Source: CAZCPB01 sp044223975
Lineage (GTDB): Bacteria > Planctomycetota > Phycisphaerae > Phycisphaerales > UBA1924
Reading direction: 5' to 3'
NCBI GenBank assembly: GCA_044223975.1
Contig: JBGALI010000012.1
Span: 83,263-147,262 of the forward strand
DNA length: 64,000 bases
The notes below the pieces were generated by a model. That model made no database searches, had not been told where the DNA came from, and saw nothing but the letters and a program-made list of their open reading frames with translations. How positions within the stretch are numbered: the stretch's first letter is position 1; each line of letters begins with the position of its first letter. The translations under genes were made by a program, and so were the position numbers. Shown piece after piece: positions 33,697-41,540 of the stretch.

Positions 33697-34175
33697 CACG
33701 CACTCCCCTCCCCGCCCGAGGCCGAAAGCCCCGCGCGCGCCTTGGGCCCGTCCTTGAGCTTCACGAGCGTCAGGCGCATGCCCCCACCCTCACGAACTTC
33801 GTACACGGCCTCGTCCATCACCTCGCGGATGATGTGCACCCCCAGCCCGCCGGGCTTGATGTCCTCGAGGTCGCGGCCGCGGATCTTGGCCGGGTCCACC
33901 TGCTTGGCCTCGTCCTCGATGACGATACGCAGGCCGCCCACCGAGCCGTTGACCGCCATGGGCCAGATGTTGATCCATATCGGGCAGTCGGTGCGACGGT
34001 CGTAGCCGTGCCGGATGATATTGCAGAGCGCTTCGTCCACCGCCAGCGCGATCTGCGCGCGGTCTGCATCTCCGAACCCCAGGCGCTGCGCCACCACCGA
34101 CACCAGGTCCCGAACGCCCGCCAGGTACACCGGGTTACTCAGGAGCTCGACGCGGATGTGCGGGCGTTCGGTCAT
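33696..34175 (-). CDS. RsbW-like anti-sigma/serine kinase ATPase (HATPase_c_2)
   Basis: 159 residues of the GHKL ATPase fold. The N box is AVDEALCNIIRHGY (Glu48, Asn52), the G1-like stretch is VIEDEAKQVDP (88-90, Gly replaced) and the G2 box is PGGLGVHII (108-116). In partner switches such proteins bind a sigma factor and phosphorylate a STAS antagonist. The STAS gene is next, overlapping by one base. No sigma-B-like sigma factor is adjacent. The start at 34175 shares ATGA with the lipoprotein stop. Confidence 0.83.
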   Translation of the reverse strand: MTERPHIRVELLSNPVYLAGVRDLVSVVAQRLGFGDADRAQIALAVDEALCNIIRHGYDRRTDCPIWINIWPMAVNGSVGGLRIVIEDEAKQVDPAKIRGRDLEDIKPGGLGVHIIREVMDEAVYEVREGGGMRLTLVKLKDGPKARAGLSASGGEGSA

Positions 34176-34531
34176 GAATGTTCCGCCGATGGTCCCGGCC
34201 CTTTCGCCGGCAGATTCCCCCCGGCCGCAAACTTGTTCCAACGCTCAACGGCCGCTCCCCGCTCCGCCTCCGGGGCCGCGTAATCGTACCCGAGAGTCTG
34301 GCCGGTCAGCCGCTCCAGCGTGCGGATCGCCAGCAGGCGTGTGGCCGGGTCATCGCTTTCGAGCAAGGGCACGATCTGGGGAACCGCCGAACGATCCTCG
34401 CGACGGGCCGCGTCGACGATCGCGTCCATCCGTGCCGCGGGCTCCGGCGAATCAAAGCCGCGCGGCATCGAAGGGCCGCAACCCGCGGCCGCGACGATCA
34501 CCAGCGCCAACCACTTCCCCGGACGAGCCAT
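34172..34531 (-). CDS. Small lipoprotein with HEAT-like repeat
   Basis: 119 residues from ATG 34531: a short signal peptide with lipobox AAGC (Cys18), then paired helices resembling a HEAT or PBS unit (VPQIVPLLESDDPATRLLAIRTLERL). No enzymatic motif is seen. Its stop overlaps the start of the RsbW-like gene, making a four-gene unit: lipoprotein, ATPase, STAS, MlaE. It sits back to back with guaA. Confidence 0.72.
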   Translation of the reverse strand: MARPGKWLALVIVAAAGCGPSMPRGFDSPEPAARMDAIVDAARREDRSAVPQIVPLLESDDPATRLLAIRTLERLTGQTLGYDYAAPEAERGAAVERWNKFAAGGNLPAKGPGPSAEHS

Positions 34532-34618
34532 CCGGAAGATGGTACCAGAGGTGACGCGGCGGCGTTCGCCGCCGAGAGGGGAACGGCGTATCGTCCCGAT
34601 TCCCCGGGAGGGGGTGCC

Positions 34619-36178
34619 ATGGCCGGAACACACGACGAGATCATCCCCGTCCTCGATTTCGGCGGCCAGACCGCGCAGCTCATCTGCCGCCGGCTCCGCG
34701 ACGCGGGCGTTTTTTCCCTGCTTGTGTCCCCCACCATCTCGCCCTCGGAGTTGCGTGCCATGCGGCCCAAGGGGATCGTCCTCAGCGGCGGCCCGATGAG
34801 CGTCTACGAGAAGGGCGCCCCGGTGTGTGATCCCGGCGTGTTCGACCTCGGCGTCCCGGTGCTGGGGATCTGCTACGGCATGCAATTGGCCTGCCGTGTC
34901 CTGGGCGGCACCGTAAGCCCCGGCGACAACCGCGAATTCGGGCGTGCGGCGATCCACGTCACAGACCGGAGCGACCTGTTCGCCGCGATCCCCGAGCGGA
35001 CCACCGTGTGGATGTCGCACGGGGACCAGGTCACCGACATGGACCGGCGCGTGTTCGAGCCGCTGGCCGCGACACCCACGTGCCCGTTCGCCGCCGTGCG
35101 GTCTCGCGCCGCCGGGCGCCGCTTCTACGGGGTGCAGTTTCACCCGGAGGTCACGCACACGCCCCACGGCGCCGAGCTGCTCCGCAACTTCGTCTACGAG
35201 ATCTGCGCCTGCTCGGGCTCGTGGAAAATGGCAAGCTACGCCGACGAGGCCGCGGCAACCATCCGTGCACAGGTCGGCGATGGGCACGTCATCTGCGGGC
35301 TGTCCGGGGGCGTCGATTCGGCCGTCACGGCGGCGATCGTGCACCGCGCGGTAGGGGCCCAGCTCACGTGCGTGTTCATCGACAACGGCCTGCTCCGCAA
35401 CCTCGAGCGGGAGCTTGTCGAAACGACCTTCCGTGACCATTTCCGCATCGACCTGCGCGTGATCGACGCGTCGAAAGAGTTCCTGTCCGATCTCCGCGGC
35501 GTGGTTGATCCCCAGGAAAAGCGCCGCCGCATCGGGCACCGCTTCATCGACGTCTTCAAGCGCACGGCGTCGGAGATCAAGGGAGCCCGCTTCCTCGCCC
35601 AGGGAACGCTCTACCCGGACGTGATCGAGTCCGGGCACGGGCACGCGGGCCAGTCGGCCAACATCAAGCTGCACCACAACGTCGGCGGGCTGCCGGCGGA
35701 GCTTGGCTTCACGCTCGTCGAGCCGCTTCGCGAACTGTTCAAGGACGAGGTGCGCCGGCTCGGCGAGGTGCTCGGGCTCCCCGAGCACATCATCTGGCGT
35801 CACCCCTTCCCCGGCCCGGGGCTGGCGGTGCGGTGCCTCGGAGAGGTCGCCGAGCCGAAGCTCAAAGTGCTGCGTGCCTGCGACGAGATCCTGCTCGAGG
35901 AGATCGTTGCGGCCAACCTGTACCGCTCCACCAGCCAGGTCTTTGCGGTGCTCCTGCCCGTGCAGAGCGTGGGCGTGATGGGCGACGGGCGGACCTATGA
36001 CTCGGTGGTTGCGATTCGCGCGGTCGAGTCCCAGGATTTCATGTCCGCGGACTGGGCCCGCCTGCCGCACGACCTGCTGGCGACCGTCTCGAGCCGGATC
36101 ATCAACGAGGTCCGCGGCGTCAACCGCGTGGTCTACGACATCTCGAGCAAGCCGCCCGCCACCATCGAGTGGGAGTGA
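34619..36178 (+). CDS. guaA: GMP synthase (glutamine-hydrolysing)
   Basis: 519 residues. It converts XMP to GMP using glutamine and ATP. The glutaminase domain has CYGMQ (Cys85) and FHPEV; the ATP pyrophosphatase P-loop is GLSGGVDSAV; the dimerisation domain has HPFPGPGLA and ends KPPATIEWE, the family's invariant C-terminus. ATG 34619 is fixed by GGGAGGGGG just upstream. The frame is open back to 34178, but that part is antisense to the lipoprotein gene. It is followed closely by yjbQ. Confidence 0.97.
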   Translation: MAGTHDEIIPVLDFGGQTAQLICRRLRDAGVFSLLVSPTISPSELRAMRPKGIVLSGGPMSVYEKGAPVCDPGVFDLGVPVLGICYGMQLACRVLGGTVSPGDNREFGRAAIHVTDRSDLFAAIPERTTVWMSHGDQVTDMDRRVFEPLAATPTCPFAAVRSRAAGRRFYGVQFHPEVTHTPHGAELLRNFVYEICACSGSWKMASYADEAAATIRAQVGDGHVICGLSGGVDSAVTAAIVHRAVGAQLTCVFIDNGLLRNLERELVETTFRDHFRIDLRVIDASKEFLSDLRGVVDPQEKRRRIGHRFIDVFKRTASEIKGARFLAQGTLYPDVIESGHGHAGQSANIKLHHNVGGLPAELGFTLVEPLRELFKDEVRRLGEVLGLPEHIIWRHPFPGPGLAVRCLGEVAEPKLKVLRACDEILLEEIVAANLYRSTSQVFAVLLPVQSVGVMGDGRTYDSVVAIRAVESQDFMSADWARLPHDLLATVSSRIINEVRGVNRVVYDISSKPPATIEWE

Positions 36179-36181
36179 CGC

Positions 36182-36589
36182 GTGATCGCACGCTTCTCGG
36201 TCAGCACGCGCGGCCAAGGACTCCATGAGATCACCGATCGCGTCCGTGAGGCGGTGCGTGCCGCGAACGTCAGTGAAGGGTTGTGCACCGTGTTCCTGCG
36301 GCACACCTCGGCGAGCCTGATCATCCAGGAGAACGCCGACCCCTCGGCCCGGCACGACCTCGAGCGATGGCTTGGCCGCCTCGTCCCCGAGAACGACCCG
36401 CTGTACACGCACAATGCCGAAGGCCCCGACGACATGCCCGCGCACATCAAGGCGGCGCTCACCGCGACCTCGCTCTCAATCCCCATCGATCGCGGCGACC
36501 TCGTGCTGGGGACGTGGCAGGGGATCTACGTCTGGGAGCACCGCTCTGCGCCGCACCAGCGCAGCGTCGTGGTGCACATCGCCGGATAG
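36182..36589 (+). CDS. yjbQ: YjbQ/UPF0047 family protein
   Basis: 135 residues starting at GTG 36182, three bases after the guaA stop. The family's conserved parts are seen: GLHEIT, LCTVFLRHTSASLIIQENAD, HIKAAL and a final GTWQGIYVWEHR. Members are annotated as secondary thiamine-phosphate synthase because E. coli YjbQ has weak activity; the true role is uncertain. Residues of the presumed metal/active site (H40, S43 region and H88) are kept. Confidence 0.9.
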   Translation: MIARFSVSTRGQGLHEITDRVREAVRAANVSEGLCTVFLRHTSASLIIQENADPSARHDLERWLGRLVPENDPLYTHNAEGPDDMPAHIKAALTATSLSIPIDRGDLVLGTWQGIYVWEHRSAPHQRSVVVHIAG

Positions 36590-36595
36590 GCAGGC

Positions 36596-37183
36596 TCATC
36601 GTTTGACCGCGAAGTACTCCGGTTCGTTCCCCGGCTTCCACTTGATGTTGCACCCGATGCTCGGCCACTGCGGCTCGGGGACCGGCCGGCCCGCGAGCGT
36701 GGCCGCCACCGCCGCCCGCAGGTCCGAGCCCGTCACGGGATTGCCGTTCCCCGGGCGGCTGTCATCGAACTGACCCCGGTAGTTGAGCCTTCGATCACGA
36801 TCGAACACAAAGAAATCCGGGGTGCACGCGGCGCGGTACGCCTTGGCGACTTCCTGCGATTCGTCGTACAGGTACGGGAACGTGTACCCCGCGGCGCGTG
36901 CTTCTTCCACCATTTTCGCCGGCCCGTCGTCGGGGTACCTCACGGCGTCGTTGGAACTGATGGCCACCATCGCGCCCCCCGCGGCAGCGCAGTCCCTCCC
37001 GAAGGCGGCGAGCGCCTGCCGGATGTGCTTCACGAACGGGCAGTGATTGCAGATGAACGCCACGACCAGTATTGGAGCGTCGTCGAAGTCCTTGAGCGAC
37101 AGGTACTTCCCGGAGACGTCCGGCAGCCGGAATTGAGGAGCCGCGGTTCCCAAAGCAAGCATGGTGGAAGGAGTCTGGGCCAT
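36596..37183 (-). CDS. Thioredoxin-like AhpC/TSA-family redoxin
   Basis: 195 residues from ATG 37183 (AGGAAACG upstream). A thioredoxin fold with the redox motif CNHCPFVKH in place of WCGPC, then NDAVRYPDD, FPYLYDESQEVAKAY and CTPDFFVFD, the usual layout of the soluble thioredoxin-like AhpC/TSA proteins. It probably reduces or detoxifies a peroxide or a protein disulfide. No signal peptide is apparent. It converges on yjbQ. Confidence 0.88.
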   Translation of the reverse strand: MAQTPSTMLALGTAAPQFRLPDVSGKYLSLKDFDDAPILVVAFICNHCPFVKHIRQALAAFGRDCAAAGGAMVAISSNDAVRYPDDGPAKMVEEARAAGYTFPYLYDESQEVAKAYRAACTPDFFVFDRDRRLNYRGQFDDSRPGNGNPVTGSDLRAAVAATLAGRPVPEPQWPSIGCNIKWKPGNEPEYFAVKR

Positions 37184-37385
37184 GGTCGTTTCCTGGTGCC
37201 GCGGCAAGGGGAGGAGCCGCGATGAAAGAATCGTTGCCCTCCCGAGCGCGCCGCGACGCCTTAGACGATAATCACGCGCGTCCAAGGACTATCGTTCCGG
37301 CGCGCGCGAGCACCGCTCGCGCCGGGGCGTCCGCACACGGGGCACACGCCGCCCCAACGCCGAACAAGAGAAGGAGGTTCGACGA

Positions 37386-38519
37386 ATGCTGACCTTGAAA
37401 TCGTTCACCCTGTCCGCCCTCACCGCGCTCGCCGGCGCCGGAGCCGTGCTGGCCCCGGCGGCACGCACCTACGCCCAGGCCGAGCAGGTCACCAAGGAAG
37501 ACTACATCACCGGCTCGATGCAGATCGACTTCAACACCCGCACGCAGAAGGACACGAGCGGGGACCTGAAGGAAGGGTCCGCGGCCATCGGCGCCAAGGA
37601 CAAGTACACCCTCACGCTCCGCGTCGCCGAGACGATCGAGTTCGCCGGTGAGGTGCAGCGCCAGCCCAACCTCTTCAGCAAGCTGATCTCCAAGAAGAAG
37701 CAGGAGGCTTCCCTGTTCTTCAAGGTGAACCTCTCGGCGTTCAACCCCAAGGACCTGAAGCAGAAGAAGACGGTCGGTTCGCTCGTCGGCACCGTTCCCA
37801 TCGACACGGCCAGCGGCGCGTACGAGCTCTCCGGCGGCGCGGCCAAGGAAAGCGCCCTGCGGATCGCCGTCGACGCCGTGGGTTCGGCCCCGGCCTTCAC
37901 CGAGAACTTCGGCGGGCGCATCGTCGGCAAGTCTGAGAAGAAGGAATCGCTCGCCGCGTACACCTTCAAGCGCGTGGTCGGCGACCGCACGGTCGAGATC
38001 CAGGTCAAGAAGTCCGACCCCATGCGTTTCGAAAACGTGGCCCTGGCCAAGGGCCCGGTCGCCAGCTACCCCCGCACCAACGTCAACGGCCGGCTGGATT
38101 ACGACTACGAGACCAGCAACTGGTACACCGACGGCATTCGCTTCAAGTACGCCCTCGACGGCAAGGACATCGAGGACGTCGTCACCGGCTCCATCAAGTG
38201 GGTCGAGGACCCGTCGTACAAGTCCAACGGCAAGGGCTACTACGAGTTCAACCTCCGCTTCAACGAGGACAAGTTCAAGAAGGCCGGCGGCGAGGCCGCG
38301 GCGTTCGACAAGATGAGCAACGAGGACGCGTTCTTCGCCGTCGATGACACCGTCCCCTGCCTGACGGGGCGCGTGAACTACGTGGACACCCTTTCGGGCG
38401 AGGACGTCATCGCCAGCAAGGTCGAGTACCACCTCAACGCCAACAAGCTCACCAAGCAGCAGGTGATGAACTTCTTCAAGCTCTGGATGCTGTCCATCGG
38501 GCCGATCAACGACGACTGA
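37386..38519 (+). CDS. Exported protein of unknown function
   Basis: 377 residues with a strong ribosome site (GAAGGAGG) before ATG 37386, a signal peptide cleaved near TYAQA, and no known domain that I recognise. The mature part is Lys/Asp-rich and beta-rich. Features seen are ITGSMQIDFNTRTQKD near the start, a basic patch ISKKKQEASLFF, and a C-terminal stretch GKGYYEFNLRFNEDKFKK. The strong Shine-Dalgarno sequence and biased codons suggest high expression. It may be a periplasmic or S-layer-associated protein. Confidence 0.75.
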   Translation: MLTLKSFTLSALTALAGAGAVLAPAARTYAQAEQVTKEDYITGSMQIDFNTRTQKDTSGDLKEGSAAIGAKDKYTLTLRVAETIEFAGEVQRQPNLFSKLISKKKQEASLFFKVNLSAFNPKDLKQKKTVGSLVGTVPIDTASGAYELSGGAAKESALRIAVDAVGSAPAFTENFGGRIVGKSEKKESLAAYTFKRVVGDRTVEIQVKKSDPMRFENVALAKGPVASYPRTNVNGRLDYDYETSNWYTDGIRFKYALDGKDIEDVVTGSIKWVEDPSYKSNGKGYYEFNLRFNEDKFKKAGGEAAAFDKMSNEDAFFAVDDTVPCLTGRVNYVDTLSGEDVIASKVEYHLNANKLTKQQVMNFFKLWMLSIGPINDD

Positions 38520-38531
38520 ACCCCGACCGGG

Positions 38532-38551
38532 GCGGGGGCTTTCAGCCCCGC
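38532..38551. other. GC-rich hairpin after the exported-protein gene
   Basis: Bases 532-540 and 544-551 of this kilobase pair as an eight-pair stem with one bulged G and a three-base loop. No T tract follows, so it is a possible transcript end rather than a standard intrinsic terminator. Confidence 0.3.
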
Positions 38552-38637
38552 GCAACGATCATTCCGGTATAGTGCCGCGGCCGGTCCGGGAACGGGCCGG
38601 CCGCGTTTGCAAGGGCATCACTCAGGAGGAGACCACC

Positions 38638-40161
38638 ATGTCCCGCTCGTTCATCGGCACCCTCGCCAACCGCTACGGCACCCGCGTCACCCGCGCCGAG
38701 CGCCGCGAGTTCCTCAAGACCACGCTCGCCGCTTCCGCCGGATTGCTCCTTTCCTCGGGGGGCGCGCTGGGGTTCTCCCGCCGCCCCGGCGCCGCCGGCA
38801 AGCGCGTGGTTGTCGTTGGCGCCGGCTTCTCCGGCCTCGCGTGCGCCCACGAACTCAAGAGCGCCGGCTACGACGTGACCGTGATCGAAGCCCGCAACCG
38901 CATCGGCGGCCGCGTGCTCTCCTTCAACGCCGCGAACAAGAACGAGTACATCAAGGGCCGCAACATTGAGGGCGGCGCCGAGCTCATCGGCAGCAACCAC
39001 CCCGCGTGGGTCAACTACGCCAAGATGTTCGGCCTTGAATTCCTCGATGTCAGCGAAGAGGAAGACTCCGCACTCCCCGTCGTCATCGACGGCAAACTCC
39101 TCTCGTACGAGGAGGGCAAGAAGCTCTGGGACGACATGGAGGTCGCGCTCGCGAACATGAACGCGCTGGCCGAAAAGGTCCCCGAGGACGAGCCGTGGAC
39201 CGCGCCCGACGCCGAGAAACTCGACAAGACCTCCACCCAGGCGTGGATCAACGCTCTGGAAGCCCCCGAGCTGGTCAAGCGCATGATGTGGATCAACCAG
39301 ACCAGCGACAACGGTCAGGACCCGTCGCGCCAATCGCTCCTCGGCCAGCTCGCGGCCGTCAAAGGCGGCGGCCTCGAGAAGTACTGGAAGGAAACCGAGG
39401 TCTACCGCTGCAAGGGCGGCAACGACCAGCTTGCCCAGAAACTCGCCGCGGGCATCGGCGCCGACCGCATCACCACCAAGCTCCCCGTGCGCTCGATCTC
39501 GCTCAAGGGCGACACGATGGTTGTCGAGTGCGCCGACAACCGCACCATCGAGTGCGATGATGTCGTGCTCACGGCGCCGCCGGCGACCTGGGCCAAGATC
39601 AACTGCACGCCCGATCTGCCCGCCCAGATGCGCCCGCAAGTCGGCAACAACGCCAAGTACCTTGCCCACGTCAAAGAGCGGTTCTGGGAGAAGCACGACC
39701 CCAAGCTCAGCCAGTACGCGCTCTCCGACGGCATGCTCAACATGACGTGGGACGCCACCGATGCGCAGGGCGATGTGGGCCCCGAGAACGGCGGCGCCTG
39801 CCTCACCGGCTTCGCGGGCGGCCCCGCCGTCGAGAAGGCCATGGCGATGGACAAGGATGCTCGCGAGGCGGCGTTCGCCGAGATCTACGAGAAGTTCTAC
39901 CCCGGCTTCAAGGCCAACCTCGTCCAATCTCGCTACATGGATTGGCCGAAAGAACCCTGGGCCGGCGCGAGCTATTCCTTCCCCGCACCCGGGCAGGTTA
40001 CCACCGTCGGCCCTCTCATGGCCAAGCCGCACATGGGCGGTCGCCTCCACATCGCCGGCGAGCACACCTGCTACAAGTTCGTCGGCTACATGGAAGGCGG
40101 CCTCGACTCGGGCATCCGCGTCGCCAAGCGCATCGCGGCGCGCGACGGCGTTATGAAGTGA
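38638..40161 (+). CDS. Tat-exported flavin amine oxidase
   Basis: 507 residues. The twin-arginine signal is RREFLK (22-27) followed by a hydrophobic run, so it is folded with FAD before export. The FAD-binding dinucleotide motif VVVVGAGFSGLACAHEL begins at residue 57, with EARNRIGGRV after it, and the C-terminal FAD contact GRLHIAGEHTC follows, with YMEGGLDSG. These are the signatures of monoamine oxidase/protoporphyrinogen oxidase-like enzymes. The substrate is unknown. GGAGGA at 38625-38630 decides the ATG at 38638. Confidence 0.92.
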   Translation: MSRSFIGTLANRYGTRVTRAERREFLKTTLAASAGLLLSSGGALGFSRRPGAAGKRVVVVGAGFSGLACAHELKSAGYDVTVIEARNRIGGRVLSFNAANKNEYIKGRNIEGGAELIGSNHPAWVNYAKMFGLEFLDVSEEEDSALPVVIDGKLLSYEEGKKLWDDMEVALANMNALAEKVPEDEPWTAPDAEKLDKTSTQAWINALEAPELVKRMMWINQTSDNGQDPSRQSLLGQLAAVKGGGLEKYWKETEVYRCKGGNDQLAQKLAAGIGADRITTKLPVRSISLKGDTMVVECADNRTIECDDVVLTAPPATWAKINCTPDLPAQMRPQVGNNAKYLAHVKERFWEKHDPKLSQYALSDGMLNMTWDATDAQGDVGPENGGACLTGFAGGPAVEKAMAMDKDAREAAFAEIYEKFYPGFKANLVQSRYMDWPKEPWAGASYSFPAPGQVTTVGPLMAKPHMGGRLHIAGEHTCYKFVGYMEGGLDSGIRVAKRIAARDGVMK

Positions 40162-40177
40162 CGGAGTAACGAATTAA

Positions 40178-40225
40178 CGAAGCGACGAAGCGACGAAGCG
40201 ACGAAGCGACGAAGCGACGAAGCGA
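40178..40225 (+). repeat. Octanucleotide tandem repeat, six perfect copies
   Basis: CGAAGCGA repeated six times without a mismatch, starting 17 bases after the amine oxidase stop and preceded by a degenerate copy. The unit is eight bases, so it does not keep one reading frame across copies except on a 24-base period. It lies in a 269-base gap between two + strand genes. Confidence 0.85.
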
Positions 40226-40318
40226 TCGAATCGTCCGCTCCTCGCCCTCTTCGGGCAGGCGATGGTTGCGAGGGGTGCAGCGCTTCGCAAGCCTCGCGAG
40301 CTCGCTCCCTTGCATTCC

Positions 40319-40337
40319 GCCGGCCCTTTGGGCCGGC
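40319..40337. other. Perfect palindromic hairpin in an intergenic region
   Basis: GCCGGCCC (40319-40326) and GGGCCGGC (40330-40337) pair perfectly around TTT. A smaller hairpin, GCCC-TCTTC-GGGC, lies at 40246-40258. The region resembles a REP-type palindrome; no T tract is present. Confidence 0.5.
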
Positions 40338-40430
40338 GACTCGTCAGCTCCATGCGTCGAGCCGCGGCAGGTTTCCGCACCCAAGCTTTCCGCGCGACAG
40401 ACTCGCGCCACCCGCGCATCCAGAGTGTCC

Positions 40431-41501
40431 ATGATGCAGAACCCTCGTCCGTCGACCGGCACCGCCCTCATTCTTTCGGCCGTTCTCCTGGCCGCGCCGA
40501 CACTTTGCCCCGCCCAGACTCCTCCGGCAACTTCTCCTCAAGAGGCCGCCCCAGCCCAAACGGGCACGGCCAAGCTCCGAGCCGATGCTGAGTCCCTCCG
40601 CCCGCTCTTCTCTTCCCCGCTGGCGCAGGAGTTCCTGGGGGCCGTCCCCGCCCTCCCCGACGTCGCCCCGCGCACGCTGTATTTCGACCCTGCCCTTCGA
40701 CGCTGGCACAAGAAGGCTGATGCCGACGCCCTCGACGAGCAAACCCGCTCCACGCTCCGCGAACGCACCGTTGATTTCTACGAAACCAAGTACGGCACGC
40801 CGCTGGCATACGCGCGGCCGATCGAGATCCTGGCGACTTCGAAGCTCGATCCGCCCGTCCGCAGCTTCGACCGCGCCCGCATCCTCGACTACGGCTACGG
40901 CACCATCGGGCACCTCAAGATCCTGAGCGCCCTGGGCGCCGCCGCCACGGGCGTGGACGTCGATCCGATGCTCCCGCTCCTGTACTCCGAGCCGGGCGAT
41001 CTGTCGCTCCCCGCCGATCCGTCCGGCGCGCACCCCGGCACCGTCACGCTCGTCGACGGCCAGTTTCCCGCGGGGCCCGGGGTGTACGAGAAAATCGGCA
41101 CCGGCTACGACCTGTTCATCTCCAAGAACACGCTCAAGAACGGCTACATCCACCCGGCCCAGCCGGTGGACCCGCGCATGCTCGTCCACCTGGGGATCCC
41201 CGACGAGGGATTCGTGCACTCGCTCTACGCCACGCTCAAGCCCGGCGGCGTGGCGATCATCTACAACCTCTGCCCGGCGCCCGCGCCCGAGGGCAAGCCG
41301 TACATCCCCTGGGCCGACGGTCGCTGCCCGTTCCCGCGCGAGATGTGGGAGAAGGCCGGGTTCCGCGTGATCGCGTTCGACGTGAACGACGACGAGCCGG
41401 CCCGAGTCATGGCTCGCGCCTTGGGCTGGGACAAGTCGGGCATGAACGTCGATACCGATCTCTTCGCCTGGTACAGCGTGTTCCAGAAGCCGGTCGAGTG
41501 A
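40431..41501 (+). CDS. Exported class I methyltransferase-like protein
   Basis: 356 residues from ATG 40431 (a second ATG follows directly). A signal peptide (ALILSAVLLAAPTLCPA) is followed by a helical linker and a Rossmann-like core: ILDYGYGTIGHLKILSALGA as the SAM loop, GVDVDPMLPLL as motif II, YDLFISKNTLKNGY as the motif IV region and LKPGGVAIIYN as motif V. Methyltransferase folds are rare outside the cytoplasm, so either the leader is a membrane anchor or the fold serves another purpose. The catalytic role is unknown. Confidence 0.7.
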   Translation: MMQNPRPSTGTALILSAVLLAAPTLCPAQTPPATSPQEAAPAQTGTAKLRADAESLRPLFSSPLAQEFLGAVPALPDVAPRTLYFDPALRRWHKKADADALDEQTRSTLRERTVDFYETKYGTPLAYARPIEILATSKLDPPVRSFDRARILDYGYGTIGHLKILSALGAAATGVDVDPMLPLLYSEPGDLSLPADPSGAHPGTVTLVDGQFPAGPGVYEKIGTGYDLFISKNTLKNGYIHPAQPVDPRMLVHLGIPDEGFVHSLYATLKPGGVAIIYNLCPAPAPEGKPYIPWADGRCPFPREMWEKAGFRVIAFDVNDDEPARVMARALGWDKSGMNVDTDLFAWYSVFQKPVE

Positions 41502-41540
41502 GCGGCGTCCACATCGCGCCGAGCCGGCGAATCTCGCGCA

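Noticed and set aside
34178..34618. Possible N-terminal extension of GMP synthase
   Set aside because: The extension is antisense to the HEAT lipoprotein and RsbW-like genes, and a strong ribosome site sits at 34606-34614.
40178..40225. CRISPR-like repeats
   Set aside because: The unit is eight bases with no spacers between copies.
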